From: Sutcliffiella horikoshii
GTDB taxonomy: Bacteria > Bacillota > Bacilli > Bacillales > Bacillaceae_I
DNA: 64,000 bases
NCBI RefSeq assembly: GCF_019931755.1
Contig: NZ_CP082918.1
Location: 476,001-540,000, forward strand
Reading direction: 5' to 3'
Shown here in pieces: positions 1 through 8,101 of the stretch. The translations under genes and the position numbers were made by a program. The first letter of the stretch is position 1; every line of letters begins with the position of its first letter. The notes below the pieces were generated by a model, which saw only the letters and a list, made by a program, of their open reading frames with translations, was not told the origin of the DNA and did no database searches.

Positions 1-171
1 TTATCTATTATTATTGTAGTCATATTTACTATCGTTTCACTTATTTTCTGGAGATGTCCTAATTGTAAAAAGCGGCTTCCACTCAAGTATGATAAGGAGA
101 TTGAACTGTCCTACGCGTATGTATGTCCAAGATGTGAGAAGCGGTTTTTTGATGACGGAACGATGGAGTAG
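1..171 (+). CDS. Small membrane protein with C-terminal zinc ribbon (5'-truncated)
   Basis: The reading frame is open from the window edge to a TAG at 169-171, so the start lies upstream. The visible 56 residues begin with a hydrophobic stretch (a membrane segment). They continue with two Cys pairs, CPNC and CPRC, about 27 residues apart, the layout of a rubredoxin-type zinc ribbon. This is the usual build of short Bacillus membrane proteins of unknown function. The metal-binding role is inferred from the Cys spacing only. Confidence 0.6.
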   Translation, partial: LSIIIVVIFTIVSLIFWRCPNCKKRLPLKYDKEIELSYAYVCPRCEKRFFDDGTME

Positions 172-247
172 GCAGCTAGTTCATCAGGCAAAACCGTTAA
201 AACCAATAGTAATTCATGTTATCCTTGTAACAGAGGAGTGATTTTTT

Positions 248-772
248 TTGGAAGAAAAGAAAGAAGTAGTTTCTGTAAGTGGAGTAATTAGTAAGGAAAT
301 TTTTAAAAAATTCTTGGGCTATCATATCCAGTCATTGAACAGGGTTATACTAACTGTCTTGTTATTGGGTTTCTTTTTGTATATTTGGTTGATGCTTGAT
401 TTTGGTTGGTTTTTTTCCTTGATTACTGCTCTCATCCTGTGGGGTATCATTAAGTTAATGCTAACTATTGTGATTAATTTTCGCTCTGCAAAAGAATACA
501 AAAGCGACAAGTTGATGCAAAATGAGGTATTTTTGACTATTAGTGAGGATGGTATTCAGCAGAAACGCCGTAAAGCAGAAGCGTTTTGGGAGTGGGATGA
601 TATCCTTTCCATACATGAACAAAAGAATATGTTCTTATTCTATGTTTCTAAAAATAAGGCGGTCTTGTTGCCGAAAAGCTTTCTAGTCAACCATGAGATG
701 ATTAAGTTGAGAAAAATTATACATAATAACGCATTGACCCAGAAGGTTAAATTGTTAGAGGAAACGGTGTAG
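248..772 (+). CDS. YcxB-like membrane protein
   Basis: 174 aa. Two adjacent membrane helices lie at about residues 33-75. A soluble C-terminal domain (about 95-165) has the pattern of the YcxB-like family: a short strand ending in DG, then WEWDDI and a PKSF turn. The TTG start at 248 is chosen because GGAGTG lies 7 nt upstream and no ATG is suitably placed. Function is unknown. The gene ends 2 nt before the next start, so the two are probably co-transcribed. Confidence 0.7.
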   Translation: MEEKKEVVSVSGVISKEIFKKFLGYHIQSLNRVILTVLLLGFFLYIWLMLDFGWFFSLITALILWGIIKLMLTIVINFRSAKEYKSDKLMQNEVFLTISEDGIQQKRRKAEAFWEWDDILSIHEQKNMFLFYVSKNKAVLLPKSFLVNHEMIKLRKIIHNNALTQKVKLLEETV

Positions 773-774
773 CC

Positions 775-1287
775 ATGGCAAGATACGTCTATATCATTTC
801 AGGGCCGTGCGGTGTTGGAAAATCGACCATTACTAAGGGATTGGCATGCAAATTAGAGAAAGCAGTTTTGATTGAGGGGGACCTCATCAGTGCCATGTTT
901 GTAGGGGAGGAGCAGCCTCCCTGGGAAGAGAAACTCTCCATCGTCTGGCAGAACCTAAGCAGCCTGACCAAGAACTTTTTACGGAATGGTTATGATGTTG
1001 TGATCGATTATGTGGTGGAGGATGAAATGGAATGGTTTTTCAGGGAACTTCGTCAGACAGGATTTGATATTACGCTGCACTACTATGTTCTGCGTGCCGA
1101 CCCTGAAGTGCTTATAGAGCGGATCACCAAACGCGGAGACACGGACATGATCCCGCGATCTTTGGAGCTTCTCCATCTGCTGGAAAATAAAGAGGAAAAC
1201 GCGCCACATTTGTACGACACAACCCACAAGGACCCGAACGTCATTATAGAGGAAATCGCTAATAATATTACAGGTTATTACCCTTGA
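775..1287 (+). CDS. P-loop nucleotide kinase-like protein
   Basis: 170 aa. It opens with a beta strand and a Walker A motif, GPCGVGKST (about residues 10-18), followed by a conserved acidic strand (IEGDLI) that resembles the substrate loop of small AAA/zeta-toxin-like or gluconate-kinase-like enzymes. A later ITKRGDTD segment is a plausible LID arginine region. It probably phosphorylates a small molecule, but the substrate cannot be read from the sequence. It follows the YcxB-like gene by 2 nt. Confidence 0.7.
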   Translation: MARYVYIISGPCGVGKSTITKGLACKLEKAVLIEGDLISAMFVGEEQPPWEEKLSIVWQNLSSLTKNFLRNGYDVVIDYVVEDEMEWFFRELRQTGFDITLHYYVLRADPEVLIERITKRGDTDMIPRSLELLHLLENKEENAPHLYDTTHKDPNVIIEEIANNITGYYP

Positions 1288-1480
1288 CAGATCCCTTAGA
1301 AATTCTTACCATAAAGGAAAGAGATGAACGGAAGGGGAATCGAAATCCTAACAATGTGGAATAACCTTTAATGAAAATTGAGTAATTGGATAGAGTCAGA
1401 AGTTCCGGCCAAGGAATCAGTCTGTCCGTCCATCATTTCATTAAAGGGATACACATGTTGTGGAGTCGATACCCCACTTG

Positions 1481-1511
1481 AAACAGGTGCCTTTGGTGCA
1501 CCTGTTTTTTT
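1481..1511 (+). terminator. Rho-independent terminator upstream of SDR gene
   Basis: Perfect 8-bp stem ACAGGTGC/GCACCTGT (1483-1490 and 1498-1505) with a 7-nt loop, followed by seven T. It lies 170-220 nt after the kinase-like gene and about 70 nt before the SDR start. It could end the upstream transcript or attenuate the SDR transcript. The 1288-1480 leader holds no other feature I recognise. Confidence 0.75.
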
Positions 1512-1577
1512 ATGGGGAAAAACATCTCTTTTATCGGACCGAACTTGTTTATACCCTAACAATTGGAGGGTTATATT

Positions 1578-2339
1578 ATGAATAGAATTGCAGTAGTAAC
1601 TGGCGCGAGCCGTTTAAAAGGAATCGGAGCAGCCGTGTGCAGGGAGTTGGCAAAAGCGGGACACCCCGTCTTTTTTACGTATTGGACGCCTTATGATGAA
1701 GAGATGCCATGGGGTTCTGAAGCTAGTGAACCACAACTTTTAAAAGAAGAGCTGGAGGAATTCGGTGTTCCGGTGGGGCTGATGGAGCTTGATCTCACAA
1801 GAGTGGAAGCGGCTGATGTGTTGTTTCAAAAAGTGAGGGAAGAACTTGGTGAGCCAAGTATACTCGTGAATAACGCGGCCTACTCCACCAACGATGATTA
1901 TAGCACGATAACAGCGGAGGATCTGGATAAGCATTATCTCGTAAACATCCGGGCTACCACTCTATTAAGCAGTAGATTTGCTCAGCAGTTCAACTTTGGA
2001 AGTGGTGGACGAATTGTTAACCTTACATCCGGTCAATTCCGCGGGCCAATGCCAGGCGAGCTTTCGTATGCAACGACTAAAGGCGCCATTGATGCCATGA
2101 CGATAACGCTTGCGGCAGAGGTTGGGAGGCTTGGAATTACGGTCAATGCAATCAATCCAGGTCCGACCGATACAGGTTGGATGACAGAGGAAATTAAGTC
2201 AGGTCTTTCCGGCATGTTTCCTTCAGGACGGGTAGGGTTGCCAAGTGACGTGGCACGGACTATTAAGTTTCTTGTCAGTGAAGAAGCAGAATGGGTGACA
2301 GGACAGATTATTCATTCAGAAGGCGGATTTAGGAGGTAG
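1578..2339 (+). CDS. SDR family NAD(P)-dependent oxidoreductase
   Basis: 253 aa, normal length for a classical short-chain dehydrogenase/reductase. The nucleotide-binding TGASRLKGIG motif is at residues 8-17, NNAA near 95, and the catalytic pair is in YATTK (about 160-164) with a Ser in the preceding strand. The C-terminal TGQIIHSEGGF is the usual ending of FabG-like SDRs. The ATG at 1578 is preferred over an in-frame TTG at 1563, since GGAGGG lies 8 nt before it. The substrate is unknown. It is translationally coupled to the following acetyltransferase. Confidence 0.9.
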   Translation: MNRIAVVTGASRLKGIGAAVCRELAKAGHPVFFTYWTPYDEEMPWGSEASEPQLLKEELEEFGVPVGLMELDLTRVEAADVLFQKVREELGEPSILVNNAAYSTNDDYSTITAEDLDKHYLVNIRATTLLSSRFAQQFNFGSGGRIVNLTSGQFRGPMPGELSYATTKGAIDAMTITLAAEVGRLGITVNAINPGPTDTGWMTEEIKSGLSGMFPSGRVGLPSDVARTIKFLVSEEAEWVTGQIIHSEGGFRR

Positions 2340-2343
2340 AGTG

Positions 2344-2814
2344 ATGGGAGAGATAAATGTTCGGTTGCAGTTAGTTGAGAGTTCGGATCGCTTGAAGTAC
2401 TTGTCGTATTTGGTAATGGCGGATGAGAGCGAGAGCGTGGTGAAAGAGTATATAGCGGAAGGGCAAATGTTCGCGATTATTGTTGGGGGTGACTCAGTGG
2501 CTGGTGTGGCCTTGTTTGTGGAAGATTCCGAGGATGTGATTGAGCTGAAAAACATCGCGTTGGATCCACAGTTTCGCGGGTTCGGACTAGGGAAACAGGT
2601 TATTAATCTGGCTTTTGAGATTTTTCGTGAACAGGGTTTTCGCAAAATGATTGTAGGCACCGCCAGCTCCAGCATCGCCAATCTCGCGTTCTATCAGAAA
2701 GTAGGATTTAGGATGGTGGAAATAAGGAAGGATTTCTTCTTGAGGTATCCGGAACCGATTTTTGAGGATGGGATTCAGGCGGTGGATATGGTGGTGTTTG
2801 AGCGAGAGTTGTGA
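2344..2814 (+). CDS. GNAT family N-acetyltransferase
   Basis: 156 aa single-domain GNAT. Motif A is visible as IALDPQFRGFGLGKQVI (about residues 80-96), with the acetyl-CoA pyrophosphate-binding R-G-x-G-x-G type loop, and motif B as NLAFYQKVGF. The ATG at 2344 is chosen over GTG at 2341. The ribosome binding site AGGAGG (2331-2336) is formed by the last codons of the SDR gene, so the two genes are co-translated. The acceptor substrate is not predictable. Confidence 0.88.
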   Translation: MGEINVRLQLVESSDRLKYLSYLVMADESESVVKEYIAEGQMFAIIVGGDSVAGVALFVEDSEDVIELKNIALDPQFRGFGLGKQVINLAFEIFREQGFRKMIVGTASSSIANLAFYQKVGFRMVEIRKDFFLRYPEPIFEDGIQAVDMVVFEREL

Positions 2815-2824
2815 CTAAGTATAT

Positions 2825-3090
2825 TCTATATGCCCGAAGCGGTGGTTGAATGTGTGGAAAGGTCAAATAGAAGGCGTCTATACGCCCGTAGCAGTGGTGA
2901 AATAGGTGAAAAGGTCAAATAGAACGCGTCTATACGCCCGAAGCGGTGACTGAATGTGTGAAACGGTCAAATAGAACGCGTCTATACGCCCGAAATGGTG
3001 GCTGAATTATGTGAAAGGTCACATAGAGCCTGTCTATATGCCCGAAGCTCGGTTCACAGCGGTACAATAGTCAAATAGAACACATCTCTA
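2825..3090. repeat. Degenerate tandem array, 5 units of about 52 bp
   Basis: Five head-to-tail units begin near 2825, 2876, 2930, 2981 and 3032. Each contains the core GTCTATACGCCCGAA followed by a less conserved stretch ending in GGTCAAATAGAA. The region between the GNAT gene and the next gene has no coding potential. The same core layout recurs at 6985-7137. Confidence 0.85.
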
Positions 3091-3103
3091 CACCAGTACG
3101 TAA

Positions 3104-3131
3104 GGCGCTCCAAAATGATGGAGCGTTTTTT
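3104..3131 (+). terminator. Rho-independent terminator after the 52-bp array
   Basis: Stem CGCTCC/GGAGCG (3106-3111 and 3120-3125) followed by a T run. It probably ends transcription from the SDR-GNAT pair, after reading through the tandem array. Confidence 0.75.
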
Positions 3132-3281
3132 CGTTACTTTATTTAGAGTTTTCCTTAAATATAATCAATTGTAAACAATATCCAACTATAATTTAGCAAA
3201 ATTTTCAAAAAACAATTGAGTAATCCAAACTATTTTGAAATAATTGGAGATGGAATATTGCAACTAAAAGGAGGAAGTCGG

Positions 3282-3521
3282 ATGTCCTGGAAGCTTTTCT
3301 TCATCATCACTTTCATTGTCTACATCGTTCTATCACTCCCCGGCATTTTTGGTGTTGGATATGTAATCGACTGGGTGCCGGAAGCAACGATTTTTCAAAA
3401 GGTAAAAGGATATGTGAGGGAAGGGTTGTCAACAAACTTTCTTTTAAAACTTTCTATCGCAATCATAGTTGGTGCGACTGCCAGTTTGTTTAGAAGTAAA
3501 AGAAACATAGTCAAACCATAG
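3282..3521 (+). CDS. Small two-helix membrane protein
   Basis: 79 aa from the ATG at 3282, which has a strong GGAGG 7 nt upstream; an in-frame upstream extension lacks any ribosome binding site. Helix 1 is at about residues 4-24 and helix 2 at 55-72. Family not recognised and function unknown. Confidence 0.6.
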   Translation: MSWKLFFIITFIVYIVLSLPGIFGVGYVIDWVPEATIFQKVKGYVREGLSTNFLLKLSIAIIVGATASLFRSKRNIVKP

Positions 3522-3523
3522 GC

Positions 3524-3649
3524 ATGGTGAAACCTTCCTTCCACTCCATCCGTCTATTGCCCACCAGGGTAACCCCATACAAACACACCGAGAGTATCAT
3601 CCTTTACGAGTTGGAAGACAAAAACTATATTGCAGAGAGAAAAGACTGA
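3524..3649 (+). CDS. Possible 41-aa ORF or gene remnant
   Basis: An ATG-to-TGA frame of 41 codons. Its C-terminal half has a codon pattern and composition (YELEDKNYIAERKD) that look genuinely coding. There is no ribosome binding site, and it starts 2 nt after the preceding stop. It may be a fragment of a decayed gene rather than a functional peptide. Confidence 0.25.
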   Translation: MVKPSFHSIRLLPTRVTPYKHTESIILYELEDKNYIAERKD

Positions 3650-3671
3650 ATGTTAAAAAAAGGGGGATCCA

Positions 3672-4610
3672 ATGGAACTAAAGAAAGAATCACTAAAGTT
3701 GTCCGTTTCTGTTATTTTGGCATTGATTTTCACCATCCTGCTCATATTTTTTCCTAGAGGGGGGTACTATGGGGAAATTCCTATGAATCTAGAAGATGGG
3801 GCATTTCAAGGGTTTCAACTTTCTCTATTTTTCGAAGTGTATAAAACAAACATCACTCAGTTCTTTCAGCATATTTGGGAACACCAGAGTTTAGGGGGAA
3901 CCATGTTCTCAGAGACTTCCGTGGAAAAAGAACTAATTCGGTACTATCCGAAAAGCTTACTTATCATCGTGATTGGATTTGTGGTCAGTATTATTTTCGG
4001 TGTATTAAAGGGGATTTTTGATTACCGCAATACATATACGAAAAAGAATCTGCTGGGGAACGGAACGACGTGGCTTTTTCAGTCCATTCCTGACTTTTTC
4101 GTGGTGATTATCGCGTTTTATCTAGCATTCTATTACTTGCCGATGGGGATGATCTTCAGCAATAAGAACTGGTACAGCTTTGCCGCGCCGGCTTTACTCG
4201 TTTCGATTTATCCAACGATGTATGTCGCGCGCATGACGTGTGTGTCACTATTGAATCAAGATGGCCAGGACTATATCCGCACGGCATTTGCGAAAGGATT
4301 TAAAGTCAGGCAGGTCATCAACCGCCATATTTTGAGAAACAGTGCGCTTGACTTGATCGCCCACCTGCCGACCATCATGATGGTTGTAATTTCGAATATG
4401 TTGATGGTGGAGTACTTGACTGGCTATGCTGGGGCGGGGAACAGGATGTTTGTAGCATTAGGTGGAAGGCAGAACACGGTTGGTTTCGGCACTGCAGATA
4501 TTGAAGCCGGACTCGTTTTTGGTTTCGCAATTTGCTTTATAGCAACGGTGCTTGTCGTTCATATTGTAAAAATGATTATGCTGACAAAACTCAGCCAGAA
4601 GGGAGCGTAA
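3672..4610 (+). CDS. ABC transporter permease, DppB/OppB type
   Basis: 312 aa integral membrane protein with about six helices. The EAA-type cytoplasmic loop, DYIRTAFAKGFKVRQVI (about residues 198-214), couples to an ATPase. The N-terminal helix is followed by a long extracytoplasmic loop, as in peptide/nickel permeases. The ribosome binding site AGGGGG precedes the ATG. It pairs with the next gene (3 nt gap), but no ATPase or substrate-binding protein gene lies beside it, so partner subunits must be encoded elsewhere. Confidence 0.85.
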   Translation: MELKKESLKLSVSVILALIFTILLIFFPRGGYYGEIPMNLEDGAFQGFQLSLFFEVYKTNITQFFQHIWEHQSLGGTMFSETSVEKELIRYYPKSLLIIVIGFVVSIIFGVLKGIFDYRNTYTKKNLLGNGTTWLFQSIPDFFVVIIAFYLAFYYLPMGMIFSNKNWYSFAAPALLVSIYPTMYVARMTCVSLLNQDGQDYIRTAFAKGFKVRQVINRHILRNSALDLIAHLPTIMMVVISNMLMVEYLTGYAGAGNRMFVALGGRQNTVGFGTADIEAGLVFGFAICFIATVLVVHIVKMIMLTKLSQKGA

Positions 4611-4613
4611 GGG

Positions 4614-5510
4614 ATGCGGAATAACACAGCGCTTTGGACCGGAGGATTTTTTCTTTTTGTGTTAATTTTGGTGGCGGCATTCGGCTCCTCTTTTTCATAT
4701 GTAAAAGAGGGATTGGAAGGCAACCGATTAATTTTTCCGGAGGCTGGAGGCATCGTTTCAGCGCCATTCCCTCCATCAGCCGACTTCCCACTTGGCTCTG
4801 ACCATGAAGGCAGAAACATGGTAAGTCTTCTTGTCATGGGGGCCAAAGATACATTATTGCTCATTTTTCTAATTACAAGTATTCGTTATGTTGTCGGCGT
4901 GGTGCTTGGTGCGATTGCATCGATCGGGGGGCGCGTAATCTCAAACGTCCTTAATGTGTGGGATCAGATTTTCTCCAGCATGCCGGTGATTTTTTTCGCT
5001 ATCCTAGCCTTTAATTTACCACTTTTGATTTATGCGGAAAATAGGTTCTGGATTGTTATTTTCAGCATAGCATTGGTGGAAGTGGGGCGCGTGGGCGTGA
5101 CAATCCGAGATCAATTAATTCATGTAAAAAATAAACCGTATGTCGATGCTGCGAGAACGGTTGGTCTATCAAACTTCGGAATTGCCAAGAATCACTTCCT
5201 GCCGACGTTGCTGCCAACCATGCTTGTTAATTTTTGCTTTGATATCGGAAGAGTGGCGCTAATCATCGGCCAGCTCGGGATTTTCTCAATTTTCATTACG
5301 ATGCAATTTGTGGAGGTTCCACCTGGAGGAATGTATGACCTAGTCAACACAAGCTTCAACTGGCCGACCATTTTAGGAGATGCCCGTAAAGATATCTATA
5401 CAGCCGTGTGGATTCCAGCTGCTGCAGCGTTTGCAATCATGTATGTTATTTTGACGTTCAATATTTTAGGTGAGGGATTGAGAAGGCACTTTAGTCGTTT
5501 TGGGATGTGA
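4614..5510 (+). CDS. ABC transporter permease, DppC/OppC type
   Basis: 298 aa permease and partner of the preceding DppB-like subunit. It has an N-terminal helix, an extracytoplasmic segment with the LGSDHEGRN motif characteristic of DppC-like proteins (about residues 60-70), and the EAA loop YVDAARTVGLSNFGIAKNHF (about 180-199). The two permeases would form the membrane channel of a peptide- or metal-type importer. The substrate is unknown. Confidence 0.87.
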   Translation: MRNNTALWTGGFFLFVLILVAAFGSSFSYVKEGLEGNRLIFPEAGGIVSAPFPPSADFPLGSDHEGRNMVSLLVMGAKDTLLLIFLITSIRYVVGVVLGAIASIGGRVISNVLNVWDQIFSSMPVIFFAILAFNLPLLIYAENRFWIVIFSIALVEVGRVGVTIRDQLIHVKNKPYVDAARTVGLSNFGIAKNHFLPTLLPTMLVNFCFDIGRVALIIGQLGIFSIFITMQFVEVPPGGMYDLVNTSFNWPTILGDARKDIYTAVWIPAAAAFAIMYVILTFNILGEGLRRHFSRFGM

Positions 5511-5515
5511 TGTAA

Positions 5516-5803
5516 GTGAAGAAATATAGTTTATTTTTTTTAGTGTTTACCTTGCTGGTGGTTGCTGTACTTACTAACCCCAGCGAGAAAGAGTACCTTG
5601 AGATGACAGGTGAGCCATCTTATGAAAAGCTTCCGGATGGGATGGAAATGAAAGTGGAACGCGTGAACTTCTTGCTCTTTTCTGCCTACACTCCAGTAGT
5701 TGCAGGGGAACACGGTATTACCCATGTAGGGGTCTATGGAAGTTTCTTTCAAATTTCACAAGGACAATTTGATTATCCGGCTTGGTTAGAGATATTCAAT
5801 TAG
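5516..5803 (+). CDS. Small secreted/anchored protein, DUF4359-like
   Basis: 95 aa. An N-terminal hydrophobic segment (residues 3-20) is followed at once by TNPSEKEYLE, a signature of Bacillus DUF4359-type proteins. The remainder has short beta-like segments and likely lies outside the membrane. The GTG start at 5516 is 5 nt after the permease stop, so it is probably in the same transcript. The family call is tentative. Confidence 0.5.
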   Translation: MKKYSLFFLVFTLLVVAVLTNPSEKEYLEMTGEPSYEKLPDGMEMKVERVNFLLFSAYTPVVAGEHGITHVGVYGSFFQISQGQFDYPAWLEIFN

Positions 5804-5829
5804 TCTTCGAGAATGAGAGGAGAATGTCA

Positions 5830-6102
5830 TTGGATTACAATGATTATAACTACAAAAAACCTGATTTTGATAGCCGCGGTCCCACTCGAACTCGCCATAG
5901 CTGGGATACGAGTGAGGTAACACTTGGGACATGGATTGTTGTTTTAATTCTTATCGCAATCCCATTTGTTGGGTTCGTCGTTCTATTGGTTCTGGCATTT
6001 GGTGATCACAACGAAAGCTTGAGGAACTTTGCTAAGGCAACACTGATTTTATTGGTGATCGGATTTTTCCTGACTATGCTAGGCGTAGGGTGTAGTTACT
6101 AA
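5830..6102 (+). CDS. Small membrane protein, Tyr/Asp-rich N terminus
   Basis: 90 aa. A hydrophilic N terminus rich in Tyr, Asp and Asn (about 40 residues) precedes two membrane helices. The TTG at 5830 is preferred because GAGGAG ends 7 nt before it; the in-frame ATG at 5824 sits almost on the ribosome binding site. Family not recognised. Confidence 0.5.
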   Translation: MDYNDYNYKKPDFDSRGPTRTRHSWDTSEVTLGTWIVVLILIAIPFVGFVVLLVLAFGDHNESLRNFAKATLILLVIGFFLTMLGVGCSY

Positions 6103-6124
6103 TATTCTCTATTAAAGCGGGGTT

Positions 6125-6961
6125 ATGAAGATTAGAAAAATCATTCTGTTACTTGCTCTAGGGCTATTACTACTTTGGAGTAGGTCATATTTAAGCGACC
6201 TGTTCTGGTTAGTGATAGCACTAGAAGCATGCATTGTAACATACATTATTTTTAGTGTGATAAAAAGTATTATTGGTTTGAAACATAAGAGTAGGGAAGA
6301 TTTCATCAGTAATATAAGGGAAGTATTGGAGCAGAAGTTAGGTAAGTCATTTTTAATAGAGTTTGTTATTACGGAGCTCAATGTTTTTTATTATTCATTA
6401 CTAGTTTGGTTTGGGAAATCTAGAACAGCTGACCAGAACGGTAAAGCATTTACTTATCATAGAAGCTCGGAGATGAAAACTTTTATTATCGTCTTTTCTA
6501 TTCTGATTATTGGAGAAGGTGTGCTGTTTCATTATCTTTTGCAGAAGTGGAATGAAGTTATAGCCTGGATCTTTACCACATTGAATGTCTACGGAATTCT
6601 ATATTTGGTAGGGTTTTATAATTCAGCAAAATACCTCCCGCATTTGATTACGCAAGAAAAGTTGATTATTAGATTGGGTTTTCAAAGTAGCATTACTTTA
6701 GATATCGCCAACATTAAGCAAATCAACCGGGCTAAAGAAATCGAGTTAGGGATAAAAATTCCTAAAAGTATGTATTACTCTTTATTGAAACTAGATACCC
6801 CGCATTATGAACTTACCTTGAAAGAGCCGGTGGAGATGAAAGGGTCATACGGGATAAAGAAAAAAGTGGATAAAGTGGTATTCAGGGCAGATGATCGGGA
6901 AGCGATATTAGAAGAAATTAACCTTGTAAAGACTTTGGGGGATAAATCCAATGTTAACTAG
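6125..6961 (+). CDS. Membrane protein with C-terminal PH-like domain
   Basis: 278 aa with about four helices (residues 5-22, 25-45, 115-135, 140-160). A soluble C-terminal domain (about 175-270) alternates strands and ends in a helix, like the bacterial PH-type domains of YcxB/YdbT-like proteins. Bacillus homologues of this layout are common and uncharacterised. Confidence 0.55.
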   Translation: MKIRKIILLLALGLLLLWSRSYLSDLFWLVIALEACIVTYIIFSVIKSIIGLKHKSREDFISNIREVLEQKLGKSFLIEFVITELNVFYYSLLVWFGKSRTADQNGKAFTYHRSSEMKTFIIVFSILIIGEGVLFHYLLQKWNEVIAWIFTTLNVYGILYLVGFYNSAKYLPHLITQEKLIIRLGFQSSITLDIANIKQINRAKEIELGIKIPKSMYYSLLKLDTPHYELTLKEPVEMKGSYGIKKKVDKVVFRADDREAILEEINLVKTLGDKSNVN

Positions 6962-6984
6962 AGCTAAATCATTTAAAAAGTGTA

Positions 6985-7137
6985 CTTCTGCGCCCGAATC
7001 TCGGTGCTAGGAGGGAAAATGGTAACAGAGAGGGCCTCTCTAAGCCCGGAACCAGCATGTAAGAAGAAAAACGGTAGTAGAGAGCGCCTCTCTACGCCCA
7101 AAACCAGCTTGCAATAAGAGAAACGGTAACAGAGAAA
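6985..7137. repeat. Second locus of the ~52-bp repeat family, about 3 units
   Basis: Units contain the core CGCCTCTCTACGCCC followed by a spacer and GGTAACAGAGA. This is the same arrangement as the 2825-3090 array (GCGTCTATACGCCCGAA .. GGTCAAATAGA) with substitutions. The stretch 6962-7263 holds nothing else that I recognise. Confidence 0.7.
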
Positions 7138-7263
7138 ATTCCCCATGATCCCAGCAACTAGTACCCCATTAAAGGACAAGCATGGAACTTTTTCCTAATC
7201 AATTTCGTAATACTACTAGAGAGGTCAATCATAAGAGGGTGAAGGTAATAGGAGTGGTTTAAA

Positions 7264-7548
7264 GTGGGATTGTTTTTTGAAAAAGTAAAACGGACGAAAA
7301 GTTCGAAGCCGGTAGTAGCAATTAGAATTATCTTACTTATAACAATGATTGCTCTATTCATTCTAGGATATAGGGATGATTTTAATAGCACGTTTCTAGG
7401 ATATGGCTTTCTTGTAGTTGGACTCTTGAATATTATGAACGGTGTAGAATCGCACTATCACCGAGAGGAAAAGAAGGTCTATAGGACTGATTACTTTTTA
7501 GGGATTTTGTTTTTATTTATGGCCATTACTGAGTTAGGGACGAGTTAA
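7264..7548 (+). CDS. Small membrane protein, DUF3953-like
   Basis: 94 aa with three short helices (about residues 18-36, 42-57, 74-90) separated by a charged loop with His and Glu residues. Length and layout resemble the YczI/DUF3953 family of Bacillus. GTG start at 7264 with GGAG 9 nt upstream. Function unknown. Confidence 0.5.
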   Translation: MGLFFEKVKRTKSSKPVVAIRIILLITMIALFILGYRDDFNSTFLGYGFLVVGLLNIMNGVESHYHREEKKVYRTDYFLGILFLFMAITELGTS

Positions 7549-7550
7549 AG

Positions 7551-7572
7551 TGGGCCAAGGGTGCCTGTCCCT
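7551..7572 (-). repeat. REP-like element, single arm
   Basis: Contains GTGCCTGTCCC preceded by TGGGCC, the complement of the family arm. It begins 2 nt after the stop codon of the preceding gene. Confidence 0.75.
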
Positions 7573-7729
7573 AAAACCCGAAGCAAAAATAAATGATGAA
7601 ATTAGGCATGGAGATATCTGGATTAGGGAAAAGGATAGTAGAAAAGTTGTGGCGTGTTGTAGCTGAGGAGAGCTATAATGCAGTAAGAGTTTCTAACATT
7701 CAGTGGATTAGAATGGTAGGTGCAAAAAA

Positions 7730-8035
7730 ATGAATGAATCTGTTACACATCCCCAGACGGGAAAGCTAAATAGTAATGCTATTATTTCATTGATTCTTGG
7801 TATTATATCGATAGTTTGTTGTGTTATTAGTTTTTTGAGCATGCTTTTTGCAGTTCCAGGATTTGTCCTAGCTGTGATTGGGTTGAATGAGATTCACAAA
7901 ACGGATCAATCAGGAAGAGGGTATGCGAAGGCGGGCTTAATATGCAGCCTTGTCGGAATCATTTTGCCTCTCATCATTATCCTAATTAGCTTGTTGATAT
8001 TTGAGTCGACGGATTTCATTATGGACGTGAGTTGA
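7730..8035 (+). CDS. DUF4190 domain-containing membrane protein
   Basis: 101 aa. A short polar N terminus is followed by two helices (about residues 18-50 and 72-95) connected by a loop with GLNEIHKTD and GRGYAKAGL. This is the DUF4190 signature: small residues in the helices, and a conserved Gly-rich approach to helix 2. GGTAGGTG precedes the ATG by 7 nt. Function unknown. Confidence 0.75.
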   Translation: MNESVTHPQTGKLNSNAIISLILGIISIVCCVISFLSMLFAVPGFVLAVIGLNEIHKTDQSGRGYAKAGLICSLVGIILPLIIILISLLIFESTDFIMDVS

Positions 8036-8039
8036 GAAG

Positions 8040-8080
8040 AAAAGGACAACCTCTGTTGGAAAAGGGATTGTCCTTTTTTT
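8040..8080 (+). terminator. Rho-independent terminator after DUF4190 gene
   Basis: Stem AAAGGACAA/TTGTCCTTT (8041-8049 and 8068-8076) followed by seven T. Confidence 0.85.
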
Positions 8081-8101
8081 ATTCTACTATAGAAATTTTT
8101 A

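Noticed and set aside
1378..1581. 67-codon frame upstream of the SDR gene
   Set aside because: It runs through a clear terminator hairpin, has no ribosome binding site and no family pattern.
7593..7733. 45-codon frame before the DUF4190 gene
   Set aside because: No ribosome binding site and no recognisable pattern. The composition is borderline and its ATGA contact with the next gene may be chance.
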